NCBI GenBank assembly: GCA_002371295.1
Contig: DFGZ01000187.1
Coordinates: 1 to 29,078 of the forward strand
Source: Oribacterium sp. UBA3737
GTDB lineage: Bacteria > Bacillota_A > Clostridia > Lachnospirales > Lachnospiraceae
Reading direction: 5' to 3'
DNA length: 29,078 bases
This document shows, in pieces, positions 1 through 7,310 of this stretch. A model generated the notes under the pieces. That model was not told where the DNA came from, ran no database searches, and saw nothing but the letters and a program-made list of their open reading frames with translations. The first letter of the stretch is position 1, and every line of letters starts with the position of its first letter. The position numbers were made by a program, and so were the translations under genes.

Positions 1-518
1 CCGGTTACCCACTGAACATTGAGGGCTGCTGTAGCCAGGGTGATGGTGGAACCGTCAGGGGAAGCATTGGCAACCGTCTGATGACCTACGGTGTTGGAAT
101 CGTAATTGGTAACTGTGTTTGTGATGCCCAGGTCCTTTGTCATGGCTTCAGAGAGGTAACGGATTGCAAGGTCTGATCCGCCGCCTGCTTTTCCGGGAAC
201 TACCCATGTTATGGTTCCTGAAGGGAATCCCCAGTTATCTGCTTTTGCGGCTTCGATGTCTGCTTCGGCTGCTGTTTCTTCTGTTAATGCTTCACCTGAG
301 GGAGCACTGCTTTCTCCTTCTGATTTACTATCGGAAGCCGGTTTCTCTTCACCTTTTTCCGGAGCTTTTGACTCTTCACTTTTAGCGGCTTCAGTCTTTG
401 TCTCTGTAGCAGCCTTTGCCTCTGTGGCTGTGGTTGAATTTGCTGTTGTACTGCTTCCGCAGGCTGTGAATGACAGCAGCATTGATGATGCGAGCAGCAT
501 TGCTAATGTTTTCTTCAT
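1..518 (-). CDS. TTT-family (TctC/Bug-like) solute-binding lipoprotein, 3' end outside window
   Basis: Partial gene: the first 172 codons are present and the rest runs off the left edge. The start ATG at 516-518 is preceded by AAAGGAG at good spacing. Residues 1-20 form a lipoprotein signal with lipobox LSFTAC, followed by a long Thr/Glu/Ala/Ser-rich linker to about residue 93. The mature domain begins ITWVVPGKAGGGSDLAIRYL, which matches the first strand and glycine loop of Bug/TctC periplasmic-type binding proteins (usual form IxxVVPxxAGGGxD). Such proteins capture carboxylates for the TctA/TctB membrane pair, so tctB and tctA genes would be expected beyond the left edge. It lies 112 nt downstream of the enolase-family gene on the same strand, suggesting one operon. 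The carboxylate it binds cannot be read from the sequence. Confidence 0.85.
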   Translation of the reverse strand, partial: MKKTLAMLLASSMLLSFTACGSSTTANSTTATEAKAATETKTEAAKSEESKAPEKGEEKPASDSKSEGESSAPSGEALTEETAAEADIEAAKADNWGFPSGTITWVVPGKAGGGSDLAIRYLSEAMTKDLGITNTVTNYDSNTVGHQTVANASPDGSTITLATAALNVQWVT

Positions 519-536
519 TGTTTTTCTCCTTTATAG

Positions 537-553
537 AAGGCGCTTTCCGCCTT
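537..553 (-). promoter_or_regulatory. small hairpin in the leader of the TctC-like gene
   Basis: AAGGCG (537-542) and CGCCTT (548-553) form a 6-bp stem with a 5-nt loop just upstream of the ribosome binding site of the binding-protein gene. On the minus strand it is not followed by a T run, so it is not a terminator for the upstream enolase-family gene. It might stabilise a processed transcript or act on translation; this is speculative. Confidence 0.3.
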
Positions 554-630
554 GATTTTTTGATGTACAGACTTGTATCCGTTTTTTTGTTTAAGCTGGT
601 GATATTTCCTCATCCTTATAAGCCGGATGC

Positions 631-1767
631 CTAAGCCTGATATATGGTTTTTGATTCGAGATATCCAAGGGCTTCAATCTTTTCAAGATTCATTCTTACA
701 GGGATACCCGGGATATCAGTTCTGACAAAGCACTTTCCGTCACGTATCTCCGGTACGTTGAGCATCAGCTCATGTACAGGTTCAGATATGGGGGCATGGA
801 ATTCTATCCGTTCGTTTTCGTTATAGAGACAGCCGAAATATGCATTGTAGGCAGTTCGTCCTCCTGACTGAAATTCCCTTCCCTGCTCACGGCATAAATC
901 TCGTATTTTCAGAAGATCGTCTATACGGGTCATTCGTCCAAGAGAAGGTTGGAGTATATCCACTCCCTTTTCCAGATAAATTTCATACATATAGGAAATT
1001 CTCATGGATTCTCCGGCGGAAAGCTTCTGCTTAACACCCATTTCCTTCATCTCTTTAAGACCGTTAAAATCAGAGGAGTGTATCGGTTCCTCAAACCATT
1101 CAAGGTCATAGGGCTCAGCCATCTTTGCGAATTTCACTGCATCCGCTACAGACCAGCGCTGATTGGCGTCTACAGCAAGACCTATCCCGGGACCTATGGC
1201 TTTACGAACCTTTTCTATACGTTTAAGATCCCGTTCCATGTTCCGGCCTTTATCACTTCCAACTTTGAATTTCACTGTAGTGAAGCCTTCTGAAACGTAA
1301 CGGCACATCTCTTCCACCAGCTCTTCGTCCGATAAAAGTATGGAGCCGCCGCCTTTGTAAGCTGAAGCCCAGTCCTTTTCGGCTCCGAGAAAACGGTGAA
1401 TAGGCTTTCCTGCTCTTTGCGCAAGTATATCCAGCATCAAAAGATCAACCGTTCCCACATTCACAGCCTGACCGGACTGAAATCCGGAATTTCTTATTTT
1501 CCAGTAAAGGTCATCCCGCCATTCGTTATAGCTTTTGCATTCTCCGTTCAAAAGCTTTGGCAGCATTTCATTTACAAATGAACGTGATACTGTGTAGTGT
1601 GCTGTCATCCCTTCCTGATCGGATAGCTCCAGATAGCCCTGCTCGGGTATGAACTGTCCGAATCCGCCTGTGCCATCCTGAAAGGGTTTCGGCAGTGGAA
1701 TCGGACGGAAGTTATAGAAGATAGCTTTTGTAAATTGGATCTTATCTTCGTAATCAAATGTCTCCAT
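631..1767 (-). CDS. enolase-superfamily (mandelate racemase/muconate lactonizing) enzyme
   Basis: A 378-residue enzyme of the MR/MLE branch of the enolase superfamily, which abstracts a proton alpha to a carboxylate using Mg2+. Visible motifs: a KFK (KxK) motif at about residues 166-168, then the three metal ligands in DANQRW (D200), WFEEP (E226/227) and AGES (E253). Length is normal for the family. The ATG at 1765-1767 is chosen because GGAGG sits 4 nt upstream; the ATG at 1786-1788 has no ribosome binding site. After the third metal ligand the sequence reads ILQPSLGR and EFQSGG, where mandelate-racemase-type members usually have QPD and a PH pair, so the usual Asp-His dyad is not visible. 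A sugar-acid dehydratase or epimerase is likely, but the substrate is unknown. It is followed by the TTT binding-protein gene and is divergent from the regulator. Confidence 0.85.
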   Translation of the reverse strand: METFDYEDKIQFTKAIFYNFRPIPLPKPFQDGTGGFGQFIPEQGYLELSDQEGMTAHYTVSRSFVNEMLPKLLNGECKSYNEWRDDLYWKIRNSGFQSGQAVNVGTVDLLMLDILAQRAGKPIHRFLGAEKDWASAYKGGGSILLSDEELVEEMCRYVSEGFTTVKFKVGSDKGRNMERDLKRIEKVRKAIGPGIGLAVDANQRWSVADAVKFAKMAEPYDLEWFEEPIHSSDFNGLKEMKEMGVKQKLSAGESMRISYMYEIYLEKGVDILQPSLGRMTRIDDLLKIRDLCREQGREFQSGGRTAYNAYFGCLYNENERIEFHAPISEPVHELMLNVPEIRDGKCFVRTDIPGIPVRMNLEKIEALGYLESKTIYQA

Positions 1768-1831
1768 AGGTCCTCCTGAATGAATCATTATTTCATTTAG
1801 CAGCAGTATAGCGGAGCGGATTTGTACGTTC

Positions 1832-1848
1832 TACAAAATAGTGGCCAA
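1832..1848 (-). promoter_or_regulatory. possible sigma-54-like -24/-12 element for the enolase-family gene
   Basis: Read on the minus strand this is TTGGCCA-N5-TTGTA, compared with the consensus TTGGCAC-N5-TTGCA. The -24 GG is present but the -12 GC is GT, so the match is imperfect. It lies about 65 nt upstream of the chosen start codon, and I saw no convincing sigma-70 promoter for this gene. The two palindromic sites centred near 1890 and 1934 would lie about 70 and 115 nt upstream of the start point, a normal enhancer distance. Confidence 0.3.
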
Positions 1849-1881
1849 AACAAACGGACTTTATTGTGCGAAATACACAAG

Positions 1882-1898
1882 CATTTCAGAATAAAATA
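1882..1898. promoter_or_regulatory. partial copy of the 17-bp palindromic operator
   Basis: CATTTCA-GAA-TAAAATA: the left arm and spacing match the perfect palindrome at 1926-1942, while the right arm is degenerate. The two copies are 44 bp apart, about four helical turns, so they would lie on the same DNA face. Probable second binding site for the divergent Fis-type regulator (inference). Confidence 0.4.
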
Positions 1899-1925
1899 CA
1901 TTTAGTGTTGCAAAAATCCCTTAAA

Positions 1926-1942
1926 CATTTCAAAATGAAATG
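1926..1942. promoter_or_regulatory. 17-bp palindrome, likely operator of the divergent regulator
   Basis: CATTTCAAAATGAAATG has two perfect 7-bp arms around AAA. It lies between the divergent enolase-family gene and regulator gene, where a Fis-type helix-turn-helix dimer would be expected to bind. It covers the ATG at 1940, one reason to prefer the regulator start at 1994. Binding is inferred, not shown. Confidence 0.5.
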
Positions 1943-1993
1943 GTCATTAAGGAAAAATGTTACACAGACGAAAGAGATAAAGGCGTAAGAATT

Positions 1994-3112
1994 ATGGAAT
2001 ATAAGACAAGTGAGATGGTGCTTCTGCATGGAGATCCTGCAGTTGCAACCTTTGATATGATGGAAGAACTTTTTGTTGATCTGAGACCGGAGATACAGAA
2101 GGCAAGAATGTATGCAAAATCAGACAGCCCGGTACTTATCGAGGCAAGTGCCGGACCTGAGCTTGAGATGCTTGCACAGGCCATACATAACGGAAGTGAC
2201 AGAAAAGGTAAACCCTATGCAGTCATTTCTCTTTCGGGTACCACAAACGAGGAACAGAAGCATGTGCTGTTCGGTGATCCTAAACGTGGACTTCAGGGAG
2301 CGATACTCGATTGTAATCACGGAACACTGATGATCCAGGGTATTGACAAGCTCACCCTCCCCATGCAGTCACAGCTTGCAAGGGTACTTCGGACTAAGCG
2401 GGTCATGAATCAGGTCAATGTTTCCCAGTACAGATATGTGGATGTCCGTTTTATATGCAGTACCTCCAAGAACCTCACAGAGCTGAGAAATCAGTTTCTT
2501 TTCAGGTCGGACCTTCTTTTTACACTGAGGGCTTTGCGTGTCAGAATTCCCAAGCTGAAATCAAGGCCTTCCGATATAAGGAATATGCTGGATTTTTATT
2601 TTAACGATTTTGACAGAAAATACGGCTCGAAGCATACCCTTACGGAAAATGCATGGAATACAATTTTGAACTATCCATGGGACAGCAACATTCTTCAGCT
2701 CTCTGCATTCTGTGAAAGGATGCTTCTGACAGCACCGAAGCAGGTCATACATACAGCGTATGTTAAAGAGCTGTTTTCAGAATTATATGAAAATGATTCC
2801 GGAATCTATGATCGAAAAGATACTGAGTCGGAGGATAATGTCAACGGACTAGAAGCCGGTGAATTTCCTAAAGGCACCGGCGCGGACACAGGTTATGCTG
2901 ATGCTTTTTCTCAAGATTCGAAAGCTGACAAAAACGGAGAACCACTTCAGCCGTCTCTTCTTCCTAAGATACCGGAAAGCAACGATATATACAGAGATCT
3001 CATCGTAGCCTGTCTGAGACAAAATAACGGAAATAAAAAAGCCACCGCAAAGCAGCTGGGTATCAGTACCACTACTCTTTGGAGAAAGCTACAGTATTAT
3101 CATTTGAACTGA
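1994..3112 (+). CDS. degenerate sigma-54-activator-like transcriptional regulator with Fis-type HTH
   Basis: A 372-residue regulator built like the central AAA+ plus DNA-binding parts of PrpR/RocR-type sigma-54 activators, with no sensor domain in front. The fold is recognisable (MYAKSDSPVLI, QSQLARVLRTK, VDVRFICSTSKNL, IPKLKSRPSDI), but every catalytic motif is altered. Walker A (usually GESGTGKE) is EASAGPELE at about 49-57 with no Lys. Walker B (usually GTLFLDE) is GTLMIQG at about 110-116. The GAFTGA loop is RGLQGA at about 98-103. The second Arg of the FRxDLyyRL region is Thr. A low-complexity linker (about 275-330) leads to an intact Fis-type HTH at 335-369 (KKATAKQLGISTTTLWRKL). ATP hydrolysis and sigma-54 activation therefore look impossible. 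It probably controls the divergent enolase/TTT genes. An in-frame ATG at 1940 lacks a ribosome binding site; the chosen ATG has AAAGG 10 nt upstream. Confidence 0.85.
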   Translation: MEYKTSEMVLLHGDPAVATFDMMEELFVDLRPEIQKARMYAKSDSPVLIEASAGPELEMLAQAIHNGSDRKGKPYAVISLSGTTNEEQKHVLFGDPKRGLQGAILDCNHGTLMIQGIDKLTLPMQSQLARVLRTKRVMNQVNVSQYRYVDVRFICSTSKNLTELRNQFLFRSDLLFTLRALRVRIPKLKSRPSDIRNMLDFYFNDFDRKYGSKHTLTENAWNTILNYPWDSNILQLSAFCERMLLTAPKQVIHTAYVKELFSELYENDSGIYDRKDTESEDNVNGLEAGEFPKGTGADTGYADAFSQDSKADKNGEPLQPSLLPKIPESNDIYRDLIVACLRQNNGNKKATAKQLGISTTTLWRKLQYYHLN

Positions 3113-3187
3113 TTTCTCTGGAGGCTATAATACTTCAGATTTCAGAAGTGATTATTTTCTGACAATACATTCATACATACATTTCAA

Positions 3188-3230
3188 AAAAGACATGCCA
3201 TATCAGAGAGTCTGATATGACATGTCCTTA
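3188..3230 (-). terminator. terminator of citrate synthase, between convergent genes
   Basis: Arms at 3192-3207 and 3211-3226 form a 16-bp stem with a 3-nt loop. The single mismatch becomes a G-U wobble on the minus strand, where the stem is followed by six T. It ends the citrate synthase transcript and may also stop the plus-strand regulator transcript, though its plus-strand T run is weak. Confidence 0.85.
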
Positions 3231-3252
3231 CTGATATTCCTTAAATTTCTTC

Positions 3253-4644
3253 TCAGCTTCTTTGGTCTATGTCCACGAAGTCATGCATCTCTCCCACATA
3301 CTTCGTGGCCGGACGCATGATACGACCGTCGTACATCTTGTTCTCCATGTTGTGGGAAACCCAGCCAGATACTCTTGCTATGGCAAAAAGCGGAGTATAA
3401 AGCTCGTCGGGGATACCCAGCATGCTGTAGGCAAGTCCCGAATAGAAGTCAACATTGGTAGGAAGGGGCTTCTTCTTTTTCTCCATGAGAACTTCATGGG
3501 CGGTATCCTCAAACATCTTATAGAAATTGAAGGTACTGAGCATTCCCTTTTCCTGAGCGAGATTCCTGCAGAGCTCTCTTAGGATTTCGGCACGGGGATC
3601 TGACAATGTATACACCGCATGTCCAAAACCATACAGAAGACCTGAGTGGTCATAGAACTTTCCGTCAAGAATATCCAGTATGACTTTTCTAAGCTTACTC
3701 TTATCACAATTCATGCCAGTAACAGTCTTCACCTCTTCCATCATCTTATGGACAGAGATATTGGCACCGCCATGTCTCGGACCTTTCAGGGCTCCGAGGC
3801 TTGCACAGATGGCTGAATAGAGATCTGTGCCTGTTGAACCTACCACAACATCCGTGAAGGTGGAGTTGTTTCCTCCGCCGTGATCCGCATGGATGACAAG
3901 CAGGGCATCCAGAAGATTCGCTTCTTTTTTAGTGAACTGTCCGTCGGGTCTCAGCATGAGAAGGATGTTCTCCGCTATGGAATAGTCCTGTCTCGGATAA
4001 TGCATGATCAGTGAATCATGGTAGACCTTATGAAGCTTTGACTGGTATGCATAGCAGGCAAGTACAGGGAGCTTTGCGATGAGGTTGAGTCCTTTTCTTA
4101 ATGTCTCGTAAACGTCAGTGTTGTCCGGGTCATCATCATAGTTGTAAAGCTGAAGTGTAAGAGCCTGAAGACGATTCATCAGGTTTAGTGACGGCGAACC
4201 AAGGATCTCATTGATCATGAAATTGTCAGGCAGGGAATATCTGTCCGCAAGGCATCCTTTGAAATTTGCAAGCTGACTTTTGTTGGGAAGGAATCCGAAA
4301 AGAAGGAGAAAGCAGGTTTCCTCGAAGCCGTAATTGTCTCTTCTGTTACGGATCAAGTCATGTATGCTGTAACCTCTGTAAAGAAGATCCCCATCACATG
4401 GAGTTACTTTTCCATCCTTATCCTTTATATATCCCACAACGTCAGAAACCTTTGTGAGACCGACGAGTACACCGGTGCCGTCTTCATTACGAAGTCCCTT
4501 TTTTACATTGTACTTTGAATAAAGCTCTCCGGGTATATCGTTGTGTGTGGAGGACTGACCGAAGAAACGCGCCAGGATACTGTCGTCGAAATATAAGGTT
4601 CTGATGGTATCTGTGGACTTTACCGCTGATGACTGTAAAAACAT
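3253..4644 (-). CDS. gltA: citrate synthase
   Basis: A 463-residue citrate synthase joining oxaloacetate and acetyl-CoA to citrate in the cytoplasm. The catalytic triad is visible: His291 in GPRHGGAN, His342 in YGFGHAVYTLSDPRA and Asp399 in NVDFYSG. An oxaloacetate-site motif HADHGGGNNSTF is near residue 252. The HGGGNNS form and N-terminal region are typical of Clostridia enzymes. The ATG at 4642-4644 is chosen because GGGGAG lies 5 nt upstream; a longer frame to 4695 would put that site inside the gene. It has its own promoter at 4833-4861 and terminator at 3188-3230, so it is monocistronic. It probably supplies 2-oxoglutarate for glutamate synthesis, as in other anaerobes with a partial TCA cycle, but no aconitase or isocitrate dehydrogenase gene is in the window. 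Confidence 0.97.
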   Translation of the reverse strand: MFLQSSAVKSTDTIRTLYFDDSILARFFGQSSTHNDIPGELYSKYNVKKGLRNEDGTGVLVGLTKVSDVVGYIKDKDGKVTPCDGDLLYRGYSIHDLIRNRRDNYGFEETCFLLLFGFLPNKSQLANFKGCLADRYSLPDNFMINEILGSPSLNLMNRLQALTLQLYNYDDDPDNTDVYETLRKGLNLIAKLPVLACYAYQSKLHKVYHDSLIMHYPRQDYSIAENILLMLRPDGQFTKKEANLLDALLVIHADHGGGNNSTFTDVVVGSTGTDLYSAICASLGALKGPRHGGANISVHKMMEEVKTVTGMNCDKSKLRKVILDILDGKFYDHSGLLYGFGHAVYTLSDPRAEILRELCRNLAQEKGMLSTFNFYKMFEDTAHEVLMEKKKKPLPTNVDFYSGLAYSMLGIPDELYTPLFAIARVSGWVSHNMENKMYDGRIMRPATKYVGEMHDFVDIDQRS

Positions 4645-4800
4645 AAATACTCCCCTTTCCTGCCCGTTATTACTGTGAAACTGAATTGAATTCAAGTATG
4701 TGACACAGATGATGTTTATATGTTTTTTCCTCTGACAAGAACAAAGGCGGTGGAGAATGCCCTGAAGCAGTTCTGTATCACAGGATTAAAGACATAGATA

Positions 4801-4823
4801 AAAGACACATTGAATACGTCTTT
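4801..4823. promoter_or_regulatory. inverted repeat downstream of the citrate synthase start point
   Basis: AAAGAC (4801-4806) and GTCTTT (4818-4823) flank an 11-nt spacer. It is a shorter relative of the repeat at 4846-4874 with the same spacer length and half-site pattern, centred 48 bp away and just past the expected transcription start. Likely second operator or leader stem (inference). Confidence 0.45.
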
Positions 4824-4832
4824 ATATACGAG

Positions 4833-4861
4833 ATTATAGACTTGTATAAAGGACATGTCAA
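4833..4861 (-). promoter_or_regulatory. consensus sigma-70 promoter of citrate synthase
   Basis: On the minus strand, TTGACA (4856-4861) and TATAAT (4833-4838) are separated by exactly 17 nt, a full match to the sigma-70/sigma-A consensus. Transcription should start near 4826, giving a leader of about 180 nt before the start codon. Such a strong promoter usually needs a repressor, which fits the inverted repeat overlapping the -35. Confidence 0.85.
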
Positions 4862-4874
4862 CTACGTCCTTTAT
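4846..4874. promoter_or_regulatory. inverted repeat overlapping the citrate synthase -35 box
   Basis: ATAAAGGAC (4846-4854) and GTCCTTTAT (4866-4874) are perfect 9-bp arms around an 11-nt spacer that contains most of the -35 hexamer. Placement suggests a repressor operator. The outer ATAA/TTAT recalls the site class of CcpC-type citrate regulators, but the spacing differs and no such regulator gene is in the window. Confidence 0.5.
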
Positions 4875-4902
4875 TCGTTATTGGAATAGGAGTTATGCAA
4901 AA

Positions 4903-4934
4903 AAGTGGACGGTACCTATAAGTACCATCCACTT
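4903..4934 (-). terminator. terminator of the flavin reductase gene
   Basis: Arms 4903-4915 and 4922-4934 pair over 13 bp around a 6-nt loop. The one mismatch on the plus strand is a U-G wobble in minus-strand RNA, and the stem is followed by six T on the minus strand. It separates the reductase transcript from the citrate synthase promoter just downstream. Confidence 0.85.
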
Positions 4935-4960
4935 CGGGTATTACGTTATTTAATGTTTGA

Positions 4961-7099
4961 TTATTTGCTGAGCTTTACAACATTAGCACCGGCTGTACGT
5001 CCGTATGTGAAGATGTCTGCAATAGCGTTTCCGCCGAGACGGTTTCCGCCGTGAACACCTCCGGTAACCTCACCTGCTGCGAAGAGACCGTCGATTGTCT
5101 TTCCGTCAGCATCAGTAACCTGTCCGTCTGTGTTGATGGTGATACCACCCATGGTGTGGTGGAGAGAAGCCTTTCTAGGAGAAATAACGATTCCTACATT
5201 AGGATCCTTCTCGATAGCCTCAAGATCGATCTCACCTGCAAGAACGCCCTTTCCAAAGTCAGGATCCTTCTGGTTCTCAACATAAGAGTTGTACTTCTCG
5301 ATAGTCTCACGAAGTGCTTCCTCTGTAAATGCAGGAGCAACACCGGCTGCCTTTGTCTTTGTAGCCTCAGCAAGCTCGGCAAGAGTTGATCCGTACCAGA
5401 CGTTGTTTGTCTCTACCATGTGCTCTACAGTGTTTCCGAAAAGTGATGCTGAAGGATCTGCACCCTCGCACTTTCCTGTATCCTTTGAAGAACCTGCATA
5501 GATGATGTAGAAGATTCCGTCATCAAGTCCAAGAGATGCCTTTGCAAGAACGTCACGCTCTGCATACTCGTTTACGAAACGGTTGCCCTTTCCGTCGATC
5601 CAGATCTGTTCTGAAGCGTCTGCCCAGATACCGTCTGTCATGGTTCCCTTTACAGGTGAAGATGAAGGCATGAGCTGTGAAACACCGAGATCAACTGTGC
5701 CTGCGCCTACTTCCTGAGCCATAACGATACCGTCACCGGTATTTGTTCCAACGTTTGTTGTAAGTGTGTGATCTGTAAGATCATCGCCCCAGTACTCGTC
5801 ATACTTCTTAACCATTGCAGGGTTAGCGCAGTATCCGCCGCAGGCAAGAACTACACCCTTGGAAGCATTGAGAGTAACCTTTGTACCGTCTGCCTTCTCA
5901 GCCTCTACGCCGATAACCTTTCCGTCAGCATCTGTGATGAGTGACTTGCCGGCTGTCTCTGTGTAGATAGTAACGCCTTCCTTATCAGCTGCCTTCTTGA
6001 GGGCATCGATAAGAGGAGCACCGTTCTGGTAAGCATGAGTTCTTGGCCACATAGCGCCGAGAACAGTGTAAAGTGTATCACCTGCACCCTTATGGCTTGC
6101 AGTCTCTATTCCGAGATCTCCTGTCCAGTCGTAGGAATCAAGAGCGTTCTCAGCAAGGTTTCTTGCAAGATCGATGTTTGAAGCTACCCATGAGCCATCA
6201 TTCATCTCACGAAGACCGCCTGTGTAGATGTGCCACATATGAAGAGGGATGGAATCGTAACCAGGCATATCCTTGCCGGCTTCCTTACCCTCATTGTCCT
6301 TAAAGAACTTCTTAAGATCATCCTGAAGCTCTGTAAGAACTTCCTTCCACTCAGGGAACTGATCGAAGTGAAGATCCTTGTCATCTGTCTTAAGAGCGAG
6401 ATACTCATCAAGAGTATTCTTCTCTGCTGCGCTCATGATTCTTTCAGCCTGTGCTTCAGGATCTACACAGTTGAATGCGCCGCCGGCCATCATTGTGTCA
6501 CCACCGAGAACAGAACCTTTCTCGATAAGAGTTACCTTTGCGCCCTGCTGTGCTGCTGAAATAGCTGCTGAAAGTCCGGCTCCGCCGCCGCCTACAACTA
6601 CTACATCCTGATCGTAAGTCTCATCCTGACCTGCTGTTGCATGCCACTCATTGGCATCAAGTACAGAGAGGTCAAGACCTGCTGCCTCAGCTGCCTTTCT
6701 TGCTGCGCTCATGATAGCGTTTGAACAAAGTGTAGCACCTGTTACGGCGTCAACCTTTGTTGTCTGATGCTCAACAATCTGAGCAGGAATTCTTTCCTTG
6801 GCAACTGTTGTAAGAGACTCTGTCTCACTGATTTCCTTGAGATCGACCTTTGTGATCTTTCCGTCTTCAACTGTAAGTGTAACAGTTACAGGGCCCTGCA
6901 TGCCCGGAGCGGTTCCCTCAAATTCACCGCTTATGCCCTTTTCTTCAGCTGCCTCTGTTGTTGCAGCCTCAGTAGCTGCTTCGGTAGCTGCTGCTGTCTC
7001 CTTTGCTGCCGCTGTAGTTGCTGTAGGTGTTTCTGTGCTGCCACAGGCTGTTAATGCCATGGAAGCAGCAAGTCCTACAACCAATGCTCGTCTTTTCAT
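4961..7099 (-). CDS. exported flavinylated fumarate-reductase-like lipoprotein (FMN-binding plus FAD domains)
   Basis: A 712-residue lipoprotein: signal and lipobox ALTAC with Cys19, a Thr/Glu/Ala linker to about residue 53, an FMN-binding domain (about 56-140), then a flavocytochrome-c/urocanate-reductase-type FAD domain (about 163-712). DAVTGATLCS at 117-126 is the ApbE flavinylation motif, with Thr123 the expected attachment residue. The FAD dinucleotide motif is VVVGGGGAGLSAA at about 167-179. Catalytic-type motifs of the family follow: ERDVLAKA, LHHTMGG and GGVHGGNRLGGNA. By family knowledge such proteins reduce fumarate, urocanate or other unsaturated acids outside the membrane, taking electrons from flavin-based transfer chains. 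The acceptor here is unknown. No apbE or electron-supplying membrane gene is in the window. AGGAGGGG lies 4 nt before the ATG. Confidence 0.92.
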   Translation of the reverse strand: MKRRALVVGLAASMALTACGSTETPTATTAAAKETAAATEAATEAATTEAAEEKGISGEFEGTAPGMQGPVTVTLTVEDGKITKVDLKEISETESLTTVAKERIPAQIVEHQTTKVDAVTGATLCSNAIMSAARKAAEAAGLDLSVLDANEWHATAGQDETYDQDVVVVGGGGAGLSAAISAAQQGAKVTLIEKGSVLGGDTMMAGGAFNCVDPEAQAERIMSAAEKNTLDEYLALKTDDKDLHFDQFPEWKEVLTELQDDLKKFFKDNEGKEAGKDMPGYDSIPLHMWHIYTGGLREMNDGSWVASNIDLARNLAENALDSYDWTGDLGIETASHKGAGDTLYTVLGAMWPRTHAYQNGAPLIDALKKAADKEGVTIYTETAGKSLITDADGKVIGVEAEKADGTKVTLNASKGVVLACGGYCANPAMVKKYDEYWGDDLTDHTLTTNVGTNTGDGIVMAQEVGAGTVDLGVSQLMPSSSPVKGTMTDGIWADASEQIWIDGKGNRFVNEYAERDVLAKASLGLDDGIFYIIYAGSSKDTGKCEGADPSASLFGNTVEHMVETNNVWYGSTLAELAEATKTKAAGVAPAFTEEALRETIEKYNSYVENQKDPDFGKGVLAGEIDLEAIEKDPNVGIVISPRKASLHHTMGGITINTDGQVTDADGKTIDGLFAAGEVTGGVHGGNRLGGNAIADIFTYGRTAGANVVKLSK

Positions 7100-7203
7100 T
7101 ATACCCCTCCTGATTTCATAATTATTTCCTTGGAAATAAAAGGTAGATTTCGCGAATACCGTAATATTTTTTCATTTTTAGATATTTCGCCAAAATTTCT
7201 TTT

Positions 7204-7212
7204 ATTATAGCA
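7204..7212 (-). promoter_or_regulatory. extended -10 promoter of the flavin reductase gene
   Basis: On the minus strand the sequence reads TGCTATAAT, an extended -10 element, about 105 nt upstream of the reductase start codon. No good -35 was found, which is normal for extended -10 promoters. The surrounding 7130-7300 stretch is very AT-rich. Confidence 0.55.
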
Positions 7213-7310
7213 TGATATATTATTCAAAAATAGTAAAACATGAAGAAATTGTTAAATTATTAATTATCAAGTTATTAAATATCAATTATTAATTAATCAG
7301 GTAAAGAGCA

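Noticed and set aside
137..555. two plus-strand frames rich in Leu or Ala/Ser
   Set aside because: Complement of the low-complexity Thr/Glu/Ala linker of the binding lipoprotein; no start signals.
7230..7300. AT-rich repeats (TTATTAATTA-like) considered as an origin or terminator
   Set aside because: Low-complexity A/T sequence with no GC stem, no DnaA-type boxes and no replication genes nearby.
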